NCBI RefSeq assembly: GCF_013283645.1
Contig: NZ_JABEKV010000001.1
Coordinates: 632,699 to 696,698, forward strand
Source: Sinorhizobium psoraleae
GTDB lineage: Bacteria; Pseudomonadota; Alphaproteobacteria; Rhizobiales; Rhizobiaceae
DNA length: 64,000 nt
Reading direction: 5' to 3'
Both the position numbers and the translations under genes were made by a program. The notes beneath the pieces were generated by a model that ran no database searches, had not been told where the DNA came from, and saw only the letters and a program-made list of their open reading frames with translations. This document shows, piece by piece, positions 26,113-39,128 of the stretch. Every line of letters starts with the position of its first letter. Position 1 is the stretch's first letter.

Positions 26113-27181
26113 CTTTCCTCGGCAAGCCGGTCCACTCAATCCATCGGCCATGGAAATCCGCCCGGCCGATCAGGTTCTTCTCACCGCCGGGCCAGGTCTG
26201 GAGCGAGAGCGCGGCGCCGGGCCGCAAGCCATCCGCCTCCATCTGCAGCCGGGCGAGCGGTGCATCTGCCGTTGCCGCCATTCCTGCTGCCGCGATCACG
26301 GCCTCGCCTTCTTGCTGGGCGGACTCAGGCAAATATTGCCAGGCAACCGAGTGGTAGATGACGTGGATCGCACCGGGGAACGGATGGACGAGGCGCCGTT
26401 TCAGCCAGTCGACAGCGTCTGCGCGCTCGATGGGACTACTGTATGCCGCCGCGATCGCCAGCGCGTTCCGGGTCCGCTCGATCCGGTCCGGCTGATCGGC
26501 CCAAACGTAGGAGAGCAGACGCAACCGATCCTCTTCGTTTGCAGGATCGAGTGGGTTGATGTCGCATCCTGCCCGTCCGACGATTTCGACCGGCCCGCCG
26601 GGCGGCACTGCTCCCGACCACTCGGGCGAGATGATGACGCCGGATCCCATATCGCCCCATTGGCTGCCAGAAAGATCGTAGCCGTAGCGGTCCCAGTGCA
26701 GGTTCAAGCCGGCGCTCGCACCAACTTCCGAAAGGACCAAAGGTTTGTCGAAGGCGCGAGCCACGGTGAGAAAGCCGACAAGCAGCGCGCCGGACCGGCG
26801 CACTTCGTTCGTCTGCGGCGCTGAACGCAGACGGTCGAGGATAAAATCACCGTGTTTCCGGAAGGCAGCCTCGCACGCTCCCCAGAGCGTCTCATCGTCG
26901 GCAACATTCGGCGGATAACACGAAATCAGCGCCGGGTCTCGATTCGACAACACAAGGGCATGCAGCGCACCGGCCAGCCGCAGCGCCACGGAGTCCGCCT
27001 TGGACGAAGGATCGCCTTGCCAGCCGATGACGCGGCTGCCGACAGCGCTTTCGCCATCGAGCCGTTCAGCTGCCAGCCTGCAGAGCCGAGCCATGAACGG
27101 GGAATCGAGTTCTTCGCAGGACTTGCCCTGGCCGCGAAAGGCTCGGCGGACAAGCTCCTCGCTTTCCGCTCGCTCAGGCAT
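26108..27181 (-). CDS. DUF2332 family protein
   Basis: This is a 357-residue protein of the DUF2332 family, function unknown. Visible conserved stretches are QGKSCEELDSPFMARLCRLA near the N-terminus, VLSEVGASAGLNLHWDRYGY (which resembles a nucleotide- or SAM-binding loop), GCDINPLDP and HVIYHSVAWQYLP. No signal peptide or membrane helix is seen. Its start overlaps the end of the MaoC-like gene by eight bases, so the two are translationally coupled. Confidence 0.82.
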   Translation of the reverse strand: MPERAESEELVRRAFRGQGKSCEELDSPFMARLCRLAAERLDGESAVGSRVIGWQGDPSSKADSVALRLAGALHALVLSNRDPALISCYPPNVADDETLWGACEAAFRKHGDFILDRLRSAPQTNEVRRSGALLVGFLTVARAFDKPLVLSEVGASAGLNLHWDRYGYDLSGSQWGDMGSGVIISPEWSGAVPPGGPVEIVGRAGCDINPLDPANEEDRLRLLSYVWADQPDRIERTRNALAIAAAYSSPIERADAVDWLKRRLVHPFPGAIHVIYHSVAWQYLPESAQQEGEAVIAAAGMAATADAPLARLQMEADGLRPGAALSLQTWPGGEKNLIGRADFHGRWIEWTGLPRKG

Positions 27182-27680
27182 CGGCCGGCCGATCCTTCGG
27201 ATCGAACTGGATGATGGTCTGCCATGTCGCGGTCAAGGCAGGCTTGCGTTCGCCCTCGATCTCCACTGTCACGTCATAGGTGATCATCAGCATGCCGGCG
27301 CCGCGAAAGCGGGCGTCGGCCATAATGAAACGGCCGCGCACCTTGGCGCCGCTCTTCACCGGCGCGACGAAGCGGACTTTGTCGAAGCCGTAGTTGATGC
27401 CCATCGTCTGCTCGCGGATCTTCGGCAGGCAATTGTAGTTCATCGCCGAAAGCAGCGAGAGCGACAGGAAGCCGTGGGCGATCGTGCCTCCGAACGGCGT
27501 TTCCGCCGCGGCGCGCACCGGGTCCGTATGAATGAACTGATAGTCGCCTGTCGCCTCGGCAAAATTATCGATGGTCTTCTGGGTCACGGTGATCCAGTCG
27601 GAGACGCCGATCTCCTGGCCGATTAGCTTCTTGACGTCCGAAAGTGAAATGTCTTGCGGCATATGATTGTCCTGAAACAT
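27174..27680 (-). CDS. MaoC-family dehydratase (R-specific enoyl-CoA hydratase-like)
   Basis: The 168-residue hot-dog-fold protein has the hydratase 2 signature DYQFIHTDPVRAAAETPFGG with catalytic Asp and the His of TIAHGFLSLSLL. Members add water to trans-2-enoyl-CoA to give (R)-3-hydroxyacyl-CoA, often feeding polyhydroxyalkanoate or acting in fatty-acid degradation. The ATG at 27680 has GGGAGG upstream; ATG 27662 is a possible alternative. It lies 58 bases downstream of the glgX end on the same strand, but I see no functional link to glycogen beyond carbon storage. Confidence 0.87.
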   Translation of the reverse strand: MFQDNHMPQDISLSDVKKLIGQEIGVSDWITVTQKTIDNFAEATGDYQFIHTDPVRAAAETPFGGTIAHGFLSLSLLSAMNYNCLPKIREQTMGINYGFDKVRFVAPVKSGAKVRGRFIMADARFRGAGMLMITYDVTVEIEGERKPALTATWQTIIQFDPKDRPADA

Positions 27681-27738
27681 GGGCCTCCCACCGATCTATA
27701 GGCCGGTAGATGTAGACCTAGCAAGTGATGGTAAAAAC

Positions 27739-29703
27739 TCAGAAAATCTCGACAAAAAAGCTAACGGAGCGGGGAGCGACAAAAGCGGGCGCCGCCGCCT
27801 CGGAAAGAGCGTCGCGCCACGCACCATCGAGGCTCGTCGGAAGCCGCAAGGGATGCGGCGCATGACCGCGGTTGATGACCACGGCGAGCCGGGTCGCTCG
27901 ACGCTGCTCCAGGTCCCCGGTCGCAAGCAGCATAACGAGGTTGTCGGTCGCCGGATGTTCCCAATCCTCGAGCGTCATGGGTTGGCTGTCGAGACGCAGC
28001 CAGGCGACGTCGCCCTTGCCAGTGAAGAACTCCGTCCCGGCGAAGACGTCGAAACGCCGGCGCATCGCTGAGAGCGCGGCCGTGCGGTCGACAAGTTTCG
28101 GGTCGAGCTTCGGCCAATCGAGCCAGGTCACTGCGTTGTCCTGCGCATAGGCGTTGTTGTTGCCGCGCTGGCTGCGCCCGCCTTCGTCCCCGGCCGTCAG
28201 CATGATCGTACCGCGCGAGGCAAAAAGAGTACCGACAAGCGCCATGGCGTCGGCTTGTCTCGCTGCCGCGATTTCCGGATCGTCGATGGGGCCTTCAGCG
28301 CCATTGTTCCACGAATAGTTCTCGTCATGGCCATCGCGATTGTCTTCGCCGTTCGTCTCGTTGTGCTTGCGCGCATAAGAGGCGAGATCCGTGAGCGTGA
28401 AGCCGTCATGCGCGGCGATGAAGTTGACGCTGCGGGTGGCCGTCTCGCCCCAGCGCGAGAATGTGTCCGAAGAGCCGGCGAGTGCGGTCGCCAGTGCGCC
28501 GATCGTGTGCCGGTCGCCGCGCCAGTAGCGGCGAATGTCGTCCCGCGCGCGGTCGTTCCATTCGAGGAAGGGTTCGGGGAAATTGCCGAGCTGGTAGCCG
28601 CCGGGACCGGTGTCCCAAGGTTCGGCGATGAGAACGCGGTCGCCAAGCACCGGATCCGCGGCGATGGCCGCAAAAAGCGCGGCGTCGCGGCGGAAGCCGC
28701 TCATGTCGCGCCCGAGGATCGATGCGAGGTCGAAGCGGAAGCCGTCGACGCCGGCATTGAGCACGAAGTGGCGGAGGCTGGCGAGGATCAGGTCGCGCAC
28801 CATCGGGTGGTCGCAGGCAATGGTATTGCCGCAGCCGGTGTCGTTGATGAGTTCGCCGGGCCGATCGGTCGCGTGGCGATAATAGATGAGATTGTCGAGA
28901 CCGCGCATGGAGAGCGTCGTGCCAAGCCGGTCGCTTTCTCCGGAATGGTTAAAGACGAGATCGAGGATGACGCCGATGCCGGCCTTGTGCAGCGTCTCGA
29001 CGGTTTTGCGCAGTTCCTTGACGCCGCCGGGCACCAGCCGCGGCTCGAGCGCCATCGGGGCGATCGGATTGTAGCCCCAACTGTTGTGCAGACCGAGCGG
29101 CGGCAGGTGCCGTTCGTCAATCCAGGCGACGATCGGCATCAGTTCGACCGCCGAGACACCGAGGCGTTTCAGGTGGTCGATGACCGCCGGCTCCGCCAGT
29201 GCGGCGACGGTACCGCGTTTCTTCTCGGCAATATCCGGGTGCAGGGTGGTGAACGGTTTGACGGCCACCTCGTAGATCAGTCCGCCCGGTTGGAACAGTG
29301 GCGGTTTTACCTTTACCGCCTTCGTTTCGGTCACGATCGCTTTCGGCACCAGATCGGCGGTCTCCTCGCCGAAGACGGTCAGACAGGGATCATGGCGAAA
29401 GGGGCGATCGAGCTCGATTGCGTAGGGATCGACCAGAAGCTTCGACGGATCGAACCAGAGCCCATGCTCAGGCGAGTAGACGCCGTCGGCGCGCAGCCCG
29501 TAGCGGGTGCCGACCGGTGCCTCGGCGAGCGTCAGACTATGAACGTCTCCGTCGCGAGAGAGCGGCAGGCGACGGAGTTCCTTGCTGCCGGTCTTGTCGA
29601 ACAGGCAGAGGTCGATGCGCGCGGCATTGCGGGACCAGACTGCAAAGTGTGTCCCCCCCGACGTAGGTGTCGCCCCGAGACGCGAAATTCCGGCAGTCGG
29701 CAT
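27739..29703 (-). CDS. glgX: Glycogen debranching enzyme
   Basis: The 654-residue GH13 enzyme removes alpha-1,6 branches from phosphorylase-limit glycogen. It has the isoamylase N-terminal domain (GATPTSGGTHFAVWSRNA) and the GH13 regions: VILDLVFNHSGE, DGFRFDLAS with the nucleophile Asp, LIAEPWD with the acid Glu, and FIAAHDGFTL with the transition-state Asp in the AHD position. It ends RSVSFFVEIF. I chose ATG 29703; a GTG at 29715 is an alternative, and the much longer open frame overlaps pgm and is not family-like. It is the last gene of the glg operon. Confidence 0.93.
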   Translation of the reverse strand: MPTAGISRLGATPTSGGTHFAVWSRNAARIDLCLFDKTGSKELRRLPLSRDGDVHSLTLAEAPVGTRYGLRADGVYSPEHGLWFDPSKLLVDPYAIELDRPFRHDPCLTVFGEETADLVPKAIVTETKAVKVKPPLFQPGGLIYEVAVKPFTTLHPDIAEKKRGTVAALAEPAVIDHLKRLGVSAVELMPIVAWIDERHLPPLGLHNSWGYNPIAPMALEPRLVPGGVKELRKTVETLHKAGIGVILDLVFNHSGESDRLGTTLSMRGLDNLIYYRHATDRPGELINDTGCGNTIACDHPMVRDLILASLRHFVLNAGVDGFRFDLASILGRDMSGFRRDAALFAAIAADPVLGDRVLIAEPWDTGPGGYQLGNFPEPFLEWNDRARDDIRRYWRGDRHTIGALATALAGSSDTFSRWGETATRSVNFIAAHDGFTLTDLASYARKHNETNGEDNRDGHDENYSWNNGAEGPIDDPEIAAARQADAMALVGTLFASRGTIMLTAGDEGGRSQRGNNNAYAQDNAVTWLDWPKLDPKLVDRTAALSAMRRRFDVFAGTEFFTGKGDVAWLRLDSQPMTLEDWEHPATDNLVMLLATGDLEQRRATRLAVVINRGHAPHPLRLPTSLDGAWRDALSEAAAPAFVAPRSVSFFVEIF

Positions 29704-29759
29704 GAAGGGGCGCACCTTTGTTCGGTCGTTGATCTCAATGCAGAGCGCGCGGCCAGCCG

Positions 29760-32836
<3,077 letters not shown>

Positions 32837-32847
32837 ACGCGGCAGAC

Positions 32848-34110
32848 CTACATTCCCAGCTTGTCGATCATGGATTGCGTGATCAGGGAGACGCCACTTT
32901 CCGTGCGGCGGAAGCGCTTGGCGTCCAGTTCCGGATCGTCGCCGACGATCAGCCCCTCCGGGATCACGACGCGGCTGTCGATGACCACGTTGCGCAGCGT
33001 CGAGTGCCGACCGATCGTCACATCTGGCAGGACAACGGCATTTTCGAGCCTGGAGTAGGAATTGACGCGGACGCCGGTGAACAGCAGGCTGCGGTTGAGC
33101 GTTGCGCCCGAGATGATGCAGTCGCCGGAGACAAGAGAGGATGTTGCCGACCCGCGGCGATTTTCGTCGTCATGGACGAATTTTGCCGGCGGCTTGATCT
33201 CGGCAAAGGTCCAGATCGGCCACGTGTTGTCATAGATATCGAGTTCGGGCGTCACATGGGTGAGGTCGATATTGGCCTGCCAGTAGGCGTCGATCGTGCC
33301 CACGTCGCGCCAATAGGCTTCCCGCTCGAAGTCCGAGCGAACGCAGGACCGGGTGAAGCGGTGGGCGACCGCCTTTCCGTTGTTGACGATGTAGGGGATG
33401 ATGTCCTTGCCGAAGTCGCGGCTCGACTTCGGGTCAGCGGCGTCACGGCGCAGGAGATCCATCAGGAACCTAGTGTGGAACACATAGATGCCCATGGAAG
33501 CGAGCGCCAGGTCCGGAGTGCCGGGAATTCCAGGAGGGTCGGCCGGCTTCTCGACAAAGGCGATGATGCGGTCCTCATTGTCGACATGCATGACGCCGAA
33601 GCCGGTCGCTTCCATCCGCGGCACTTCCAGGCAGCCGACTGTTACATCGGCGCCGGAGTCGACGTGCTGCTGCAGCATCAGTTCGTAGTCCATCTTGTAG
33701 ATATGGTCGCCGGCAAGGATGACCATGTATTCGACGCCGTGGTCCTCGATGATGTCGATGTTCTGATAGACGGCGTCCGCCGTGCCTTCATACCATTGCG
33801 TTTCGGAGACGCGCTGACTTGCTGGCAGGATGTCGAAGCTCTCGTTGCGCTCGGGGCGGAAAAAGTTCCAGCCGCGCTGCAGGTGCCGGATCAGCGAATG
33901 TGCCTTGTATTGGGTGGCGACGCCGATGCGGCGGATACCGGAATTCAATGCATTGGAGAGCGCGAAATCTATGATGCGCGCCTTGCCGCCGAAATAGACG
34001 GCCGGCTTGGCGCGGCGGTCCGTCAATTCCTTCAGTCGACTGCCGCGGCCGCCGGCGAGAACATAGGCCATGGCATCGCGGGCCAGAGGTTGTGTACGCT
34101 TTTCCACCAT
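32848..34110 (-). CDS. glgC: Glucose-1-phosphate adenylyltransferase
   Basis: The 420-residue enzyme makes ADP-glucose, the committed step. It shows [20 protein letters not shown] (nucleotide loop), [22 protein letters not shown] activator/substrate segment, [21 protein letters not shown] and a C-terminal left-handed beta-helix ([20 protein letters not shown]). It is preceded by GGGGAGGACAA. In the family it is allosterically controlled by glycolytic intermediates (in rhizobia typically fructose-6-phosphate and pyruvate). It lies 100 bases downstream of glgB. Confidence 0.96.
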   Translation of the reverse strand: MVEKRTQPLARDAMAYVLAGGRGSRLKELTDRRAKPAVYFGGKARIIDFALSNALNSGIRRIGVATQYKAHSLIRHLQRGWNFFRPERNESFDILPASQRVSETQWYEGTADAVYQNIDIIEDHGVEYMVILAGDHIYKMDYELMLQQHVDSGADVTVGCLEVPRMEATGFGVMHVDNEDRIIAFVEKPADPPGIPGTPDLALASMGIYVFHTRFLMDLLRRDAADPKSSRDFGKDIIPYIVNNGKAVAHRFTRSCVRSDFEREAYWRDVGTIDAYWQANIDLTHVTPELDIYDNTWPIWTFAEIKPPAKFVHDDENRRGSATSSLVSGDCIISGATLNRSLLFTGVRVNSYSRLENAVVLPDVTIGRHSTLRNVVIDSRVVIPEGLIVGDDPELDAKRFRRTESGVSLITQSMIDKLGM

Positions 34111-34210
34111 TTGTCCTCCCCAATCACTGTTCCTCGAGGACGGCCAGGCGGTTCAGACGCCTCGCGGCCCACGCAAGTACTTTTCGCTTCGTCTGTCGCG
34201 CACGAAGGCG

Positions 34211-36421
34211 CTACTCCTGCTCCAGCATCAGTGTTGCCAAAGGCGGCAACGTGATGTTTGCGACCGTTATTCCCGTCGATTTTCTCTCCGCATGCACGGC
34301 ACCGCCGTTGCCCTTGCCACTCCCTCCGTAGATCTCCGCATCGGTGTTGAGGATTTCCTTCCATCGCCCCGCCACCGGAAGCGGGATGTCGTAGCCTTCC
34401 CGGTAGATCGGGGTGAAATTGGTGACGACGGCCACGAGCTTTTCGCCCGGCGCCTTTCTGAGCCAGGCGAAAACCGAATTGTCGCGATCGTCGGCTATCA
34501 GCCACTCGAAGCCCTCGCCCTCGCAGTCGCGGGCATGCAGCGCTGCTTTCGAACGGTAGGTGCCGTTGAGGTCGCGCACGAGACGACGCATGCCTTCGTG
34601 CAGATTGTATTCGAGAAGGTTCCAGTCGAGCGCGCGCTCCTCCGACCATTCGCGCCATTGCGCGAATTCCTGGCCCATGAACAGAAGCTTCTTGCCGGGA
34701 TAACCCCACATGAAGGCATAGTAGGCCCTGAGATTGGCGAACTTCTGCCAGTCGTCGCCGGCCATTTTGGCGATCAGGGATCCCTTGCCGTGCACGACCT
34801 CGTCATGCGACAGCGGCAGCACGAAATTCTCGCTGAACGCGTAAAGCAGCCCGAAGGTCATGTCGTTGTGGTGGAACTTCCGGTGCACGGGCTCGCGCGC
34901 AAGATATTGCAGCGTGTCGTGCATGAAGCCCATGTTCCATTTGAAGCCGAAACCCAGGCCGCCGGTATGGACCGGATGCGAAACCTTCGGCCAGGAGGTC
35001 GACTCCTCGGCGATCGTCAGCACCCCTTGGTGGATGCCGTAGAGCCGGGTGTTCATCGTCTGCAGAAAGCGGACGGCCTCCAGATTCTCGTTGCCGCCAT
35101 ATTCGTTCGGCACCCACTCGCCGTGCTTGCGCGAATAATCGAGGTAGAGCATCGACGCGACGGCATCGACGCGCAGGCCGTCGACGTGGAACTTCTCCGC
35201 CCAATAGAGGGCGTTGTTGACCAGATAGGCCAGAACCTCCTGGCGGCCGAAATTGTAGATCGCGGTGTTCCAGTCGGGATGAAAGCCCTTGCGCGGATCC
35301 GCATGCTCGTAGAGCGCCGTACCGTCGAACCAACGAAGCCCGTGCTCGTCGGTCGGGAAATGTGCCGGTACCCAGTCAAGGATGACGCCGATACCGACCT
35401 TGTGGCAGCCGTTGACGAAGCGGGCGAACCCCTCCGGTTCGCCGAAACGAGCCGTCGGCGCGTAGAGTCCTGTGGTCTGGTAGCCCCAGGAAGGATCGAA
35501 CGGAAATTCGGAAATCGGCAGGAACTCGATATGCGTGAAGCCCATGTCGATGCAGTAGGGAATGAGCCGGTCCGCCAGTTCGTCCCAAGAGAGCATCTCG
35601 CCATCGTCGCGGCGCTGCCAGGAGCCTGCATGCACCTCGTAGATGGAAATCGGTTGACGGCGCGGATCGACCTCGGCCCAGTGCTGGCGATGCGCCTCGT
35701 CCGCCCATACCTGCGCGATCTCGCCCGTCGTCATTGACGCGGTGTCTGGGCGGAGTTCGGAGCGGCGGGCGAAGGGATCCGCCTTCAGCGGCAGGCGTGT
35801 CCCTTCGCTATCGAGGATTTCATACTTGTACGGCGTGCCAGCCGGCACGCCGGGAATGAAAATCTCCCAGATGCCGGTGTCGGCGCGCAAACGCATCACA
35901 TGGCGCCGTCCATCCCAATCGTTGAAATTACCGACCACCGAAACGCGTCGCGCGTTCGGAGCCCAAACGGCAAAGTGGAAGCCTTCCACGCCGTCGTGCG
36001 AGATCGGATGGGCGCCCATCTTGTCGAAGAGCCTGAGATGCGAGCCTTCGCGGATGTAATAGTCGTCCATCGGTCCGAGGACGGGACCAAAGCTGTAGGG
36101 ATCGACGACGATCCATTCACCACCGCTGTTGGACGCGCGATAACGGATGGGCTGTTCCTTGCGCAGCGATACGACGCCTTCGAAGAAGCCGGCATCGTCG
36201 CGGCGCTGGAGCGTGCCGATCTCCTTGCCCGAGAGCGTTTCTGCCGTCACGTCCTCGGCGCCGGGGATGAAGCAGCGGGCGACATAGCTTTTGCCGGCCG
36301 CATGAACGCCGAGAACCGCGAAGGGATTATGATGGTTGCCGGAAAGTATTGCCGCGATGTCCGGCGCTGGCAGCACACCGGACGGGGCGGGCGCTGGGTC
36401 CTTACCGGGCGAAACCGTCAT
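34211..36421 (-). CDS. glgB: 1,4-alpha-glucan branching enzyme
   Basis: The 736-residue GH13 enzyme creates alpha-1,6 branches. Order: N-terminal CBM48-like domains (NPFAVLGVHAAGKSYVARCF; FHFAVWAPNARRVSVVGNFN), the catalytic barrel with VILDWVPAHFPTDEHGL, GLRVDAVASMLYLDY with nucleophile Asp, TIAEESTSWP with acid Glu and LPLSHDEVVHGKGSL. A C-terminal beta domain ends in PPLATLMLEQE. The start overlaps the glgP stop by four bases (ATGA). Confidence 0.96.
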   Translation of the reverse strand: MTVSPGKDPAPAPSGVLPAPDIAAILSGNHHNPFAVLGVHAAGKSYVARCFIPGAEDVTAETLSGKEIGTLQRRDDAGFFEGVVSLRKEQPIRYRASNSGGEWIVVDPYSFGPVLGPMDDYYIREGSHLRLFDKMGAHPISHDGVEGFHFAVWAPNARRVSVVGNFNDWDGRRHVMRLRADTGIWEIFIPGVPAGTPYKYEILDSEGTRLPLKADPFARRSELRPDTASMTTGEIAQVWADEAHRQHWAEVDPRRQPISIYEVHAGSWQRRDDGEMLSWDELADRLIPYCIDMGFTHIEFLPISEFPFDPSWGYQTTGLYAPTARFGEPEGFARFVNGCHKVGIGVILDWVPAHFPTDEHGLRWFDGTALYEHADPRKGFHPDWNTAIYNFGRQEVLAYLVNNALYWAEKFHVDGLRVDAVASMLYLDYSRKHGEWVPNEYGGNENLEAVRFLQTMNTRLYGIHQGVLTIAEESTSWPKVSHPVHTGGLGFGFKWNMGFMHDTLQYLAREPVHRKFHHNDMTFGLLYAFSENFVLPLSHDEVVHGKGSLIAKMAGDDWQKFANLRAYYAFMWGYPGKKLLFMGQEFAQWREWSEERALDWNLLEYNLHEGMRRLVRDLNGTYRSKAALHARDCEGEGFEWLIADDRDNSVFAWLRKAPGEKLVAVVTNFTPIYREGYDIPLPVAGRWKEILNTDAEIYGGSGKGNGGAVHAERKSTGITVANITLPPLATLMLEQE

Positions 36422-38895
36422 CCAGCTCTCCAGATTTCGCCGGCATATTGCCGGATCGTGCGGTCGGACGAGAACCAGCCCATGCGGGCGGTATTGCGGA
36501 CCGCCTGCGCGTACCAGGAGGATGGCCTGGTCCAGAGCTGATCGATCTCGCGCTGTGCCTTGGCATAGGCCTCGAAATCAGCGGCGACCATGAACCAGTC
36601 ATGGTTGTAGAGCCCGTCGACAAGACCGGAGAAGCGATTTCGGTCGTCAGGCGAGAAAACGCCCGAGGCGATTGCGGCGAGCGCCTGTGAGAGCTCGCGT
36701 GAGCCTTCGATGATGGCACGCGGGTTGTGCCCCTCCGCCCGCGCTTTCGCCACTTCCTCCGCGGTCATGCCGAAGATCTTTATGTTTTCCTCGCCGACCC
36801 AGTCGCGCATTTCGACGTTGGCGCCGTCGAGCGTGCCGATGGTCAGCGCGCCGTTGAGCGCGAACTTCATGTTGCCGGTGCCGGAGGCCTCCATGCCGGC
36901 GGTCGAGATCTGTTCGGAAAGATCGGCGGCCGGCACCATCACTTCGGCGAGCGACACGTTGTAGTTGGGGATGAAGACGATCTTCAGGAGACCGCGCACG
37001 GCCGGGTCATTGTTGATGACGCGAGCGACGTCGTTCGCAAGTTTGATAATCAGCTTGGCGTTATGATAGCTGGGCGCCGCCTTACCGGCGAAGAGCTTGA
37101 CGCGCGGCACCCAGTCGAGTTCGGGATGCGAGCGGATCTGGTCATAAAGCGCGACGGCCTCGATGATGTTCAGGAGCTGCCGCTTGTATTCGTGGATGCG
37201 CTTGATCTGAATGTCGAACATCGCAGACGGATCAAGCCGGATGCCGAGGCTGCTCTGGACGAGCTTCGCGAGTTTCACCTTGTTGGCGCGCTTGACGGCG
37301 GCGAAGTTCTCCTGGAAGTCCGCCTGGTCGGCAAAGGCGCCGAGCGCCTGCAGCGCCTCGGTATTGTCCATGAACTCGTCGCCGATCGCCTCGCGGATGA
37401 GACCGAACAGGCCCGGATTGCACTGCATCAGCCAGCGGCGCGGCGTGATGCCGTTGGTCTTGTTGTTGATGCGGTCCGGATAAAGCCGGTGCAGATCGGC
37501 AAAGACCGTCTCTTTCATCAGTTCGGTGTGCAACGCCGAGACGCCGTTGATCGAATGCGAACCGACAAAGGCGAGATTGCCCATGCGCACGCGCCTTTCG
37601 CCCGTCTCCTCGATGAGCGAAATACTGCGGATCTCCTCGTCGGTCGCGTGCTTCTGCCTGCGCGCTTCGATCAGGATCTTCGCGTTGATGGCGTAGACGA
37701 TCTGCATGTGGCGCGGCAGCAGCCGCTCGAAGAGCGGCACCGGCCAGCTCTCCAGCGCTTCCGGCAGCAGCGTATGATTGGTGTAGGAGAAAGTGCGTCG
37801 GGTGATGTCCCAAGCCTGCTCGAAATCGAGCCCGTGAACGTCGGTCAGGAGCCGCACGAGTTCCGCGACGGACACGGCCGGATGGGTATCGTTGAGCTGG
37901 ATGGCGACCGCATCCGGCAACGACGTGAAATCCGGATACTGCTGCAGATGGCGACGCAGAATGTCCTGCAGCGAGGCGGATGAGAAGAAATACTCCTGCC
38001 TCAGGCGCAGCTCCTGCCCCGAGGGTGTTGCGTCGGCCGGGTAGAGCACGCGTGTCAGGCTTTCCGCCTTGTTGCTTTCGCGCAGTGCGCCGATGTGGTC
38101 GCCGGCGTTGAAGGCGTCGAGCAGGATCGGATCGATCGGCTGGGCACCCCAGAGGCGCAGCGTGTTGACGCGTTTCGCGCGCCAGCCGACGGCCGGCGTA
38201 TCGAAGGCGGTGGCGATGACGCGTTCGGCCGGCTTCCAGACGTAGCGCTGAACTTCCTCGTCGATGTTGACGGTTTCCACGCCGCCGCCGAAACCGATTT
38301 CATAGGAACTTTCGCGCCGTTCGAATTCCCAGGGATTGCCGTGGGCGAGCCATGTCTCGGGCAGTTCGACCTGCCAGCCGTCGGCCATCTGCTGACGGAA
38401 CAGGCCATGCATGTAGCGGATGCCGTAGCCATAGGCCGGTACATCGACGGTCGCCATGGATTCCATGAAGCAGGCGGCAAGGCGGCCGAGGCCGCCATTG
38501 CCGAGCGCTGCATCGGGCTCGAGCCCGGCGATCACGTCGATATCGACGCCGAGTGACGCCAGTGCGTCACGCATTTCGTCCATCAGGCCGATATTCGTCA
38601 TGGCGTCGCGCATCAGGCGGCCGATGAGAAACTCGAGCGAAAGATAGTAGACGCGCTTGGCGCCGGTCGCATAGGTCTTCCGGGTCGAATCCATCCACTT
38701 GTCGGTGATGCGGTCACGGGCGACGAGAATGGCGGCCGTGAGCCAGTCATGCGGCTTGGCGACTTTCGGGTCCTTGCCTATGCGGTATTTGAGGCGTTCG
38801 AGGATCTCCACCGCGAGTTGGCCTGGCTCGGACGACCTCGGCGCGGGATGCGGCAGTTCGGAGGTGGAGAGCCGGTTCATCATAAGAAATGTCAT
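36418..38895 (-). CDS. glgP: Glycogen/alpha-glucan phosphorylase
   Basis: The roughly 825-residue GT35 enzyme releases glucose-1-phosphate. It shows YYLSLEFLIGRLMRDAMTN, EPDAALGNGGLGRLAACF, the RIHEYKRQLLNIIEA region, and the pyridoxal-phosphate Lys in EASGTGNMKFALNGALTIGT. The start is uncertain: ATG 38895 is chosen, with in-frame ATGs at 38880 and 38877 also plausible, while the longer frame upstream lacks similarity. It is the first gene of the glg operon in this arrangement, so synthesis and breakdown enzymes are co-transcribed. Confidence 0.94.
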   Translation of the reverse strand: MTFLMMNRLSTSELPHPAPRSSEPGQLAVEILERLKYRIGKDPKVAKPHDWLTAAILVARDRITDKWMDSTRKTYATGAKRVYYLSLEFLIGRLMRDAMTNIGLMDEMRDALASLGVDIDVIAGLEPDAALGNGGLGRLAACFMESMATVDVPAYGYGIRYMHGLFRQQMADGWQVELPETWLAHGNPWEFERRESSYEIGFGGGVETVNIDEEVQRYVWKPAERVIATAFDTPAVGWRAKRVNTLRLWGAQPIDPILLDAFNAGDHIGALRESNKAESLTRVLYPADATPSGQELRLRQEYFFSSASLQDILRRHLQQYPDFTSLPDAVAIQLNDTHPAVSVAELVRLLTDVHGLDFEQAWDITRRTFSYTNHTLLPEALESWPVPLFERLLPRHMQIVYAINAKILIEARRQKHATDEEIRSISLIEETGERRVRMGNLAFVGSHSINGVSALHTELMKETVFADLHRLYPDRINNKTNGITPRRWLMQCNPGLFGLIREAIGDEFMDNTEALQALGAFADQADFQENFAAVKRANKVKLAKLVQSSLGIRLDPSAMFDIQIKRIHEYKRQLLNIIEAVALYDQIRSHPELDWVPRVKLFAGKAAPSYHNAKLIIKLANDVARVINNDPAVRGLLKIVFIPNYNVSLAEVMVPAADLSEQISTAGMEASGTGNMKFALNGALTIGTLDGANVEMRDWVGEENIKIFGMTAEEVAKARAEGHNPRAIIEGSRELSQALAAIASGVFSPDDRNRFSGLVDGLYNHDWFMVAADFEAYAKAQREIDQLWTRPSSWYAQAVRNTARMGWFSSDRTIRQYAGEIWRAG

Positions 38896-39073
38896 ACCTT
38901 TTTCTGTTTGCCCTTTTTGCGTGTGGGAGACCGCGGGCCGGAGCCGACCGGGAGAGATAAGGCAATTTATGCATCGATCCGAAGCGCTTGCAACAGGTGT
39001 TTTTAAAAGGATTAAAACAGCGCATGCTTGTGCGCGGGGCGGTTCGCAACGCGTTTTTCGGTCGGCGACACAA

Positions 39074-39106
39074 AGAAAAATGCCGCCCGCTGGAGCCGGA
39101 CGGCAT
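39074..39106 (-). terminator. Rho-independent terminator after the Tad-like VWA gene
   Basis: On the minus strand a stem with ATGCCG/CGGCAT arms is followed by TTTTTCTTTG, 23 bases past the stop at 39129. It separates this gene from the glg operon. Confidence 0.8.
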
Positions 39107-39128
39107 GGCAATCCAGGTCTCGATTCGA

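Noticed and set aside
34070-35737. 555-codon plus-strand frame
   Set aside because: Antisense to glgB and glgC.
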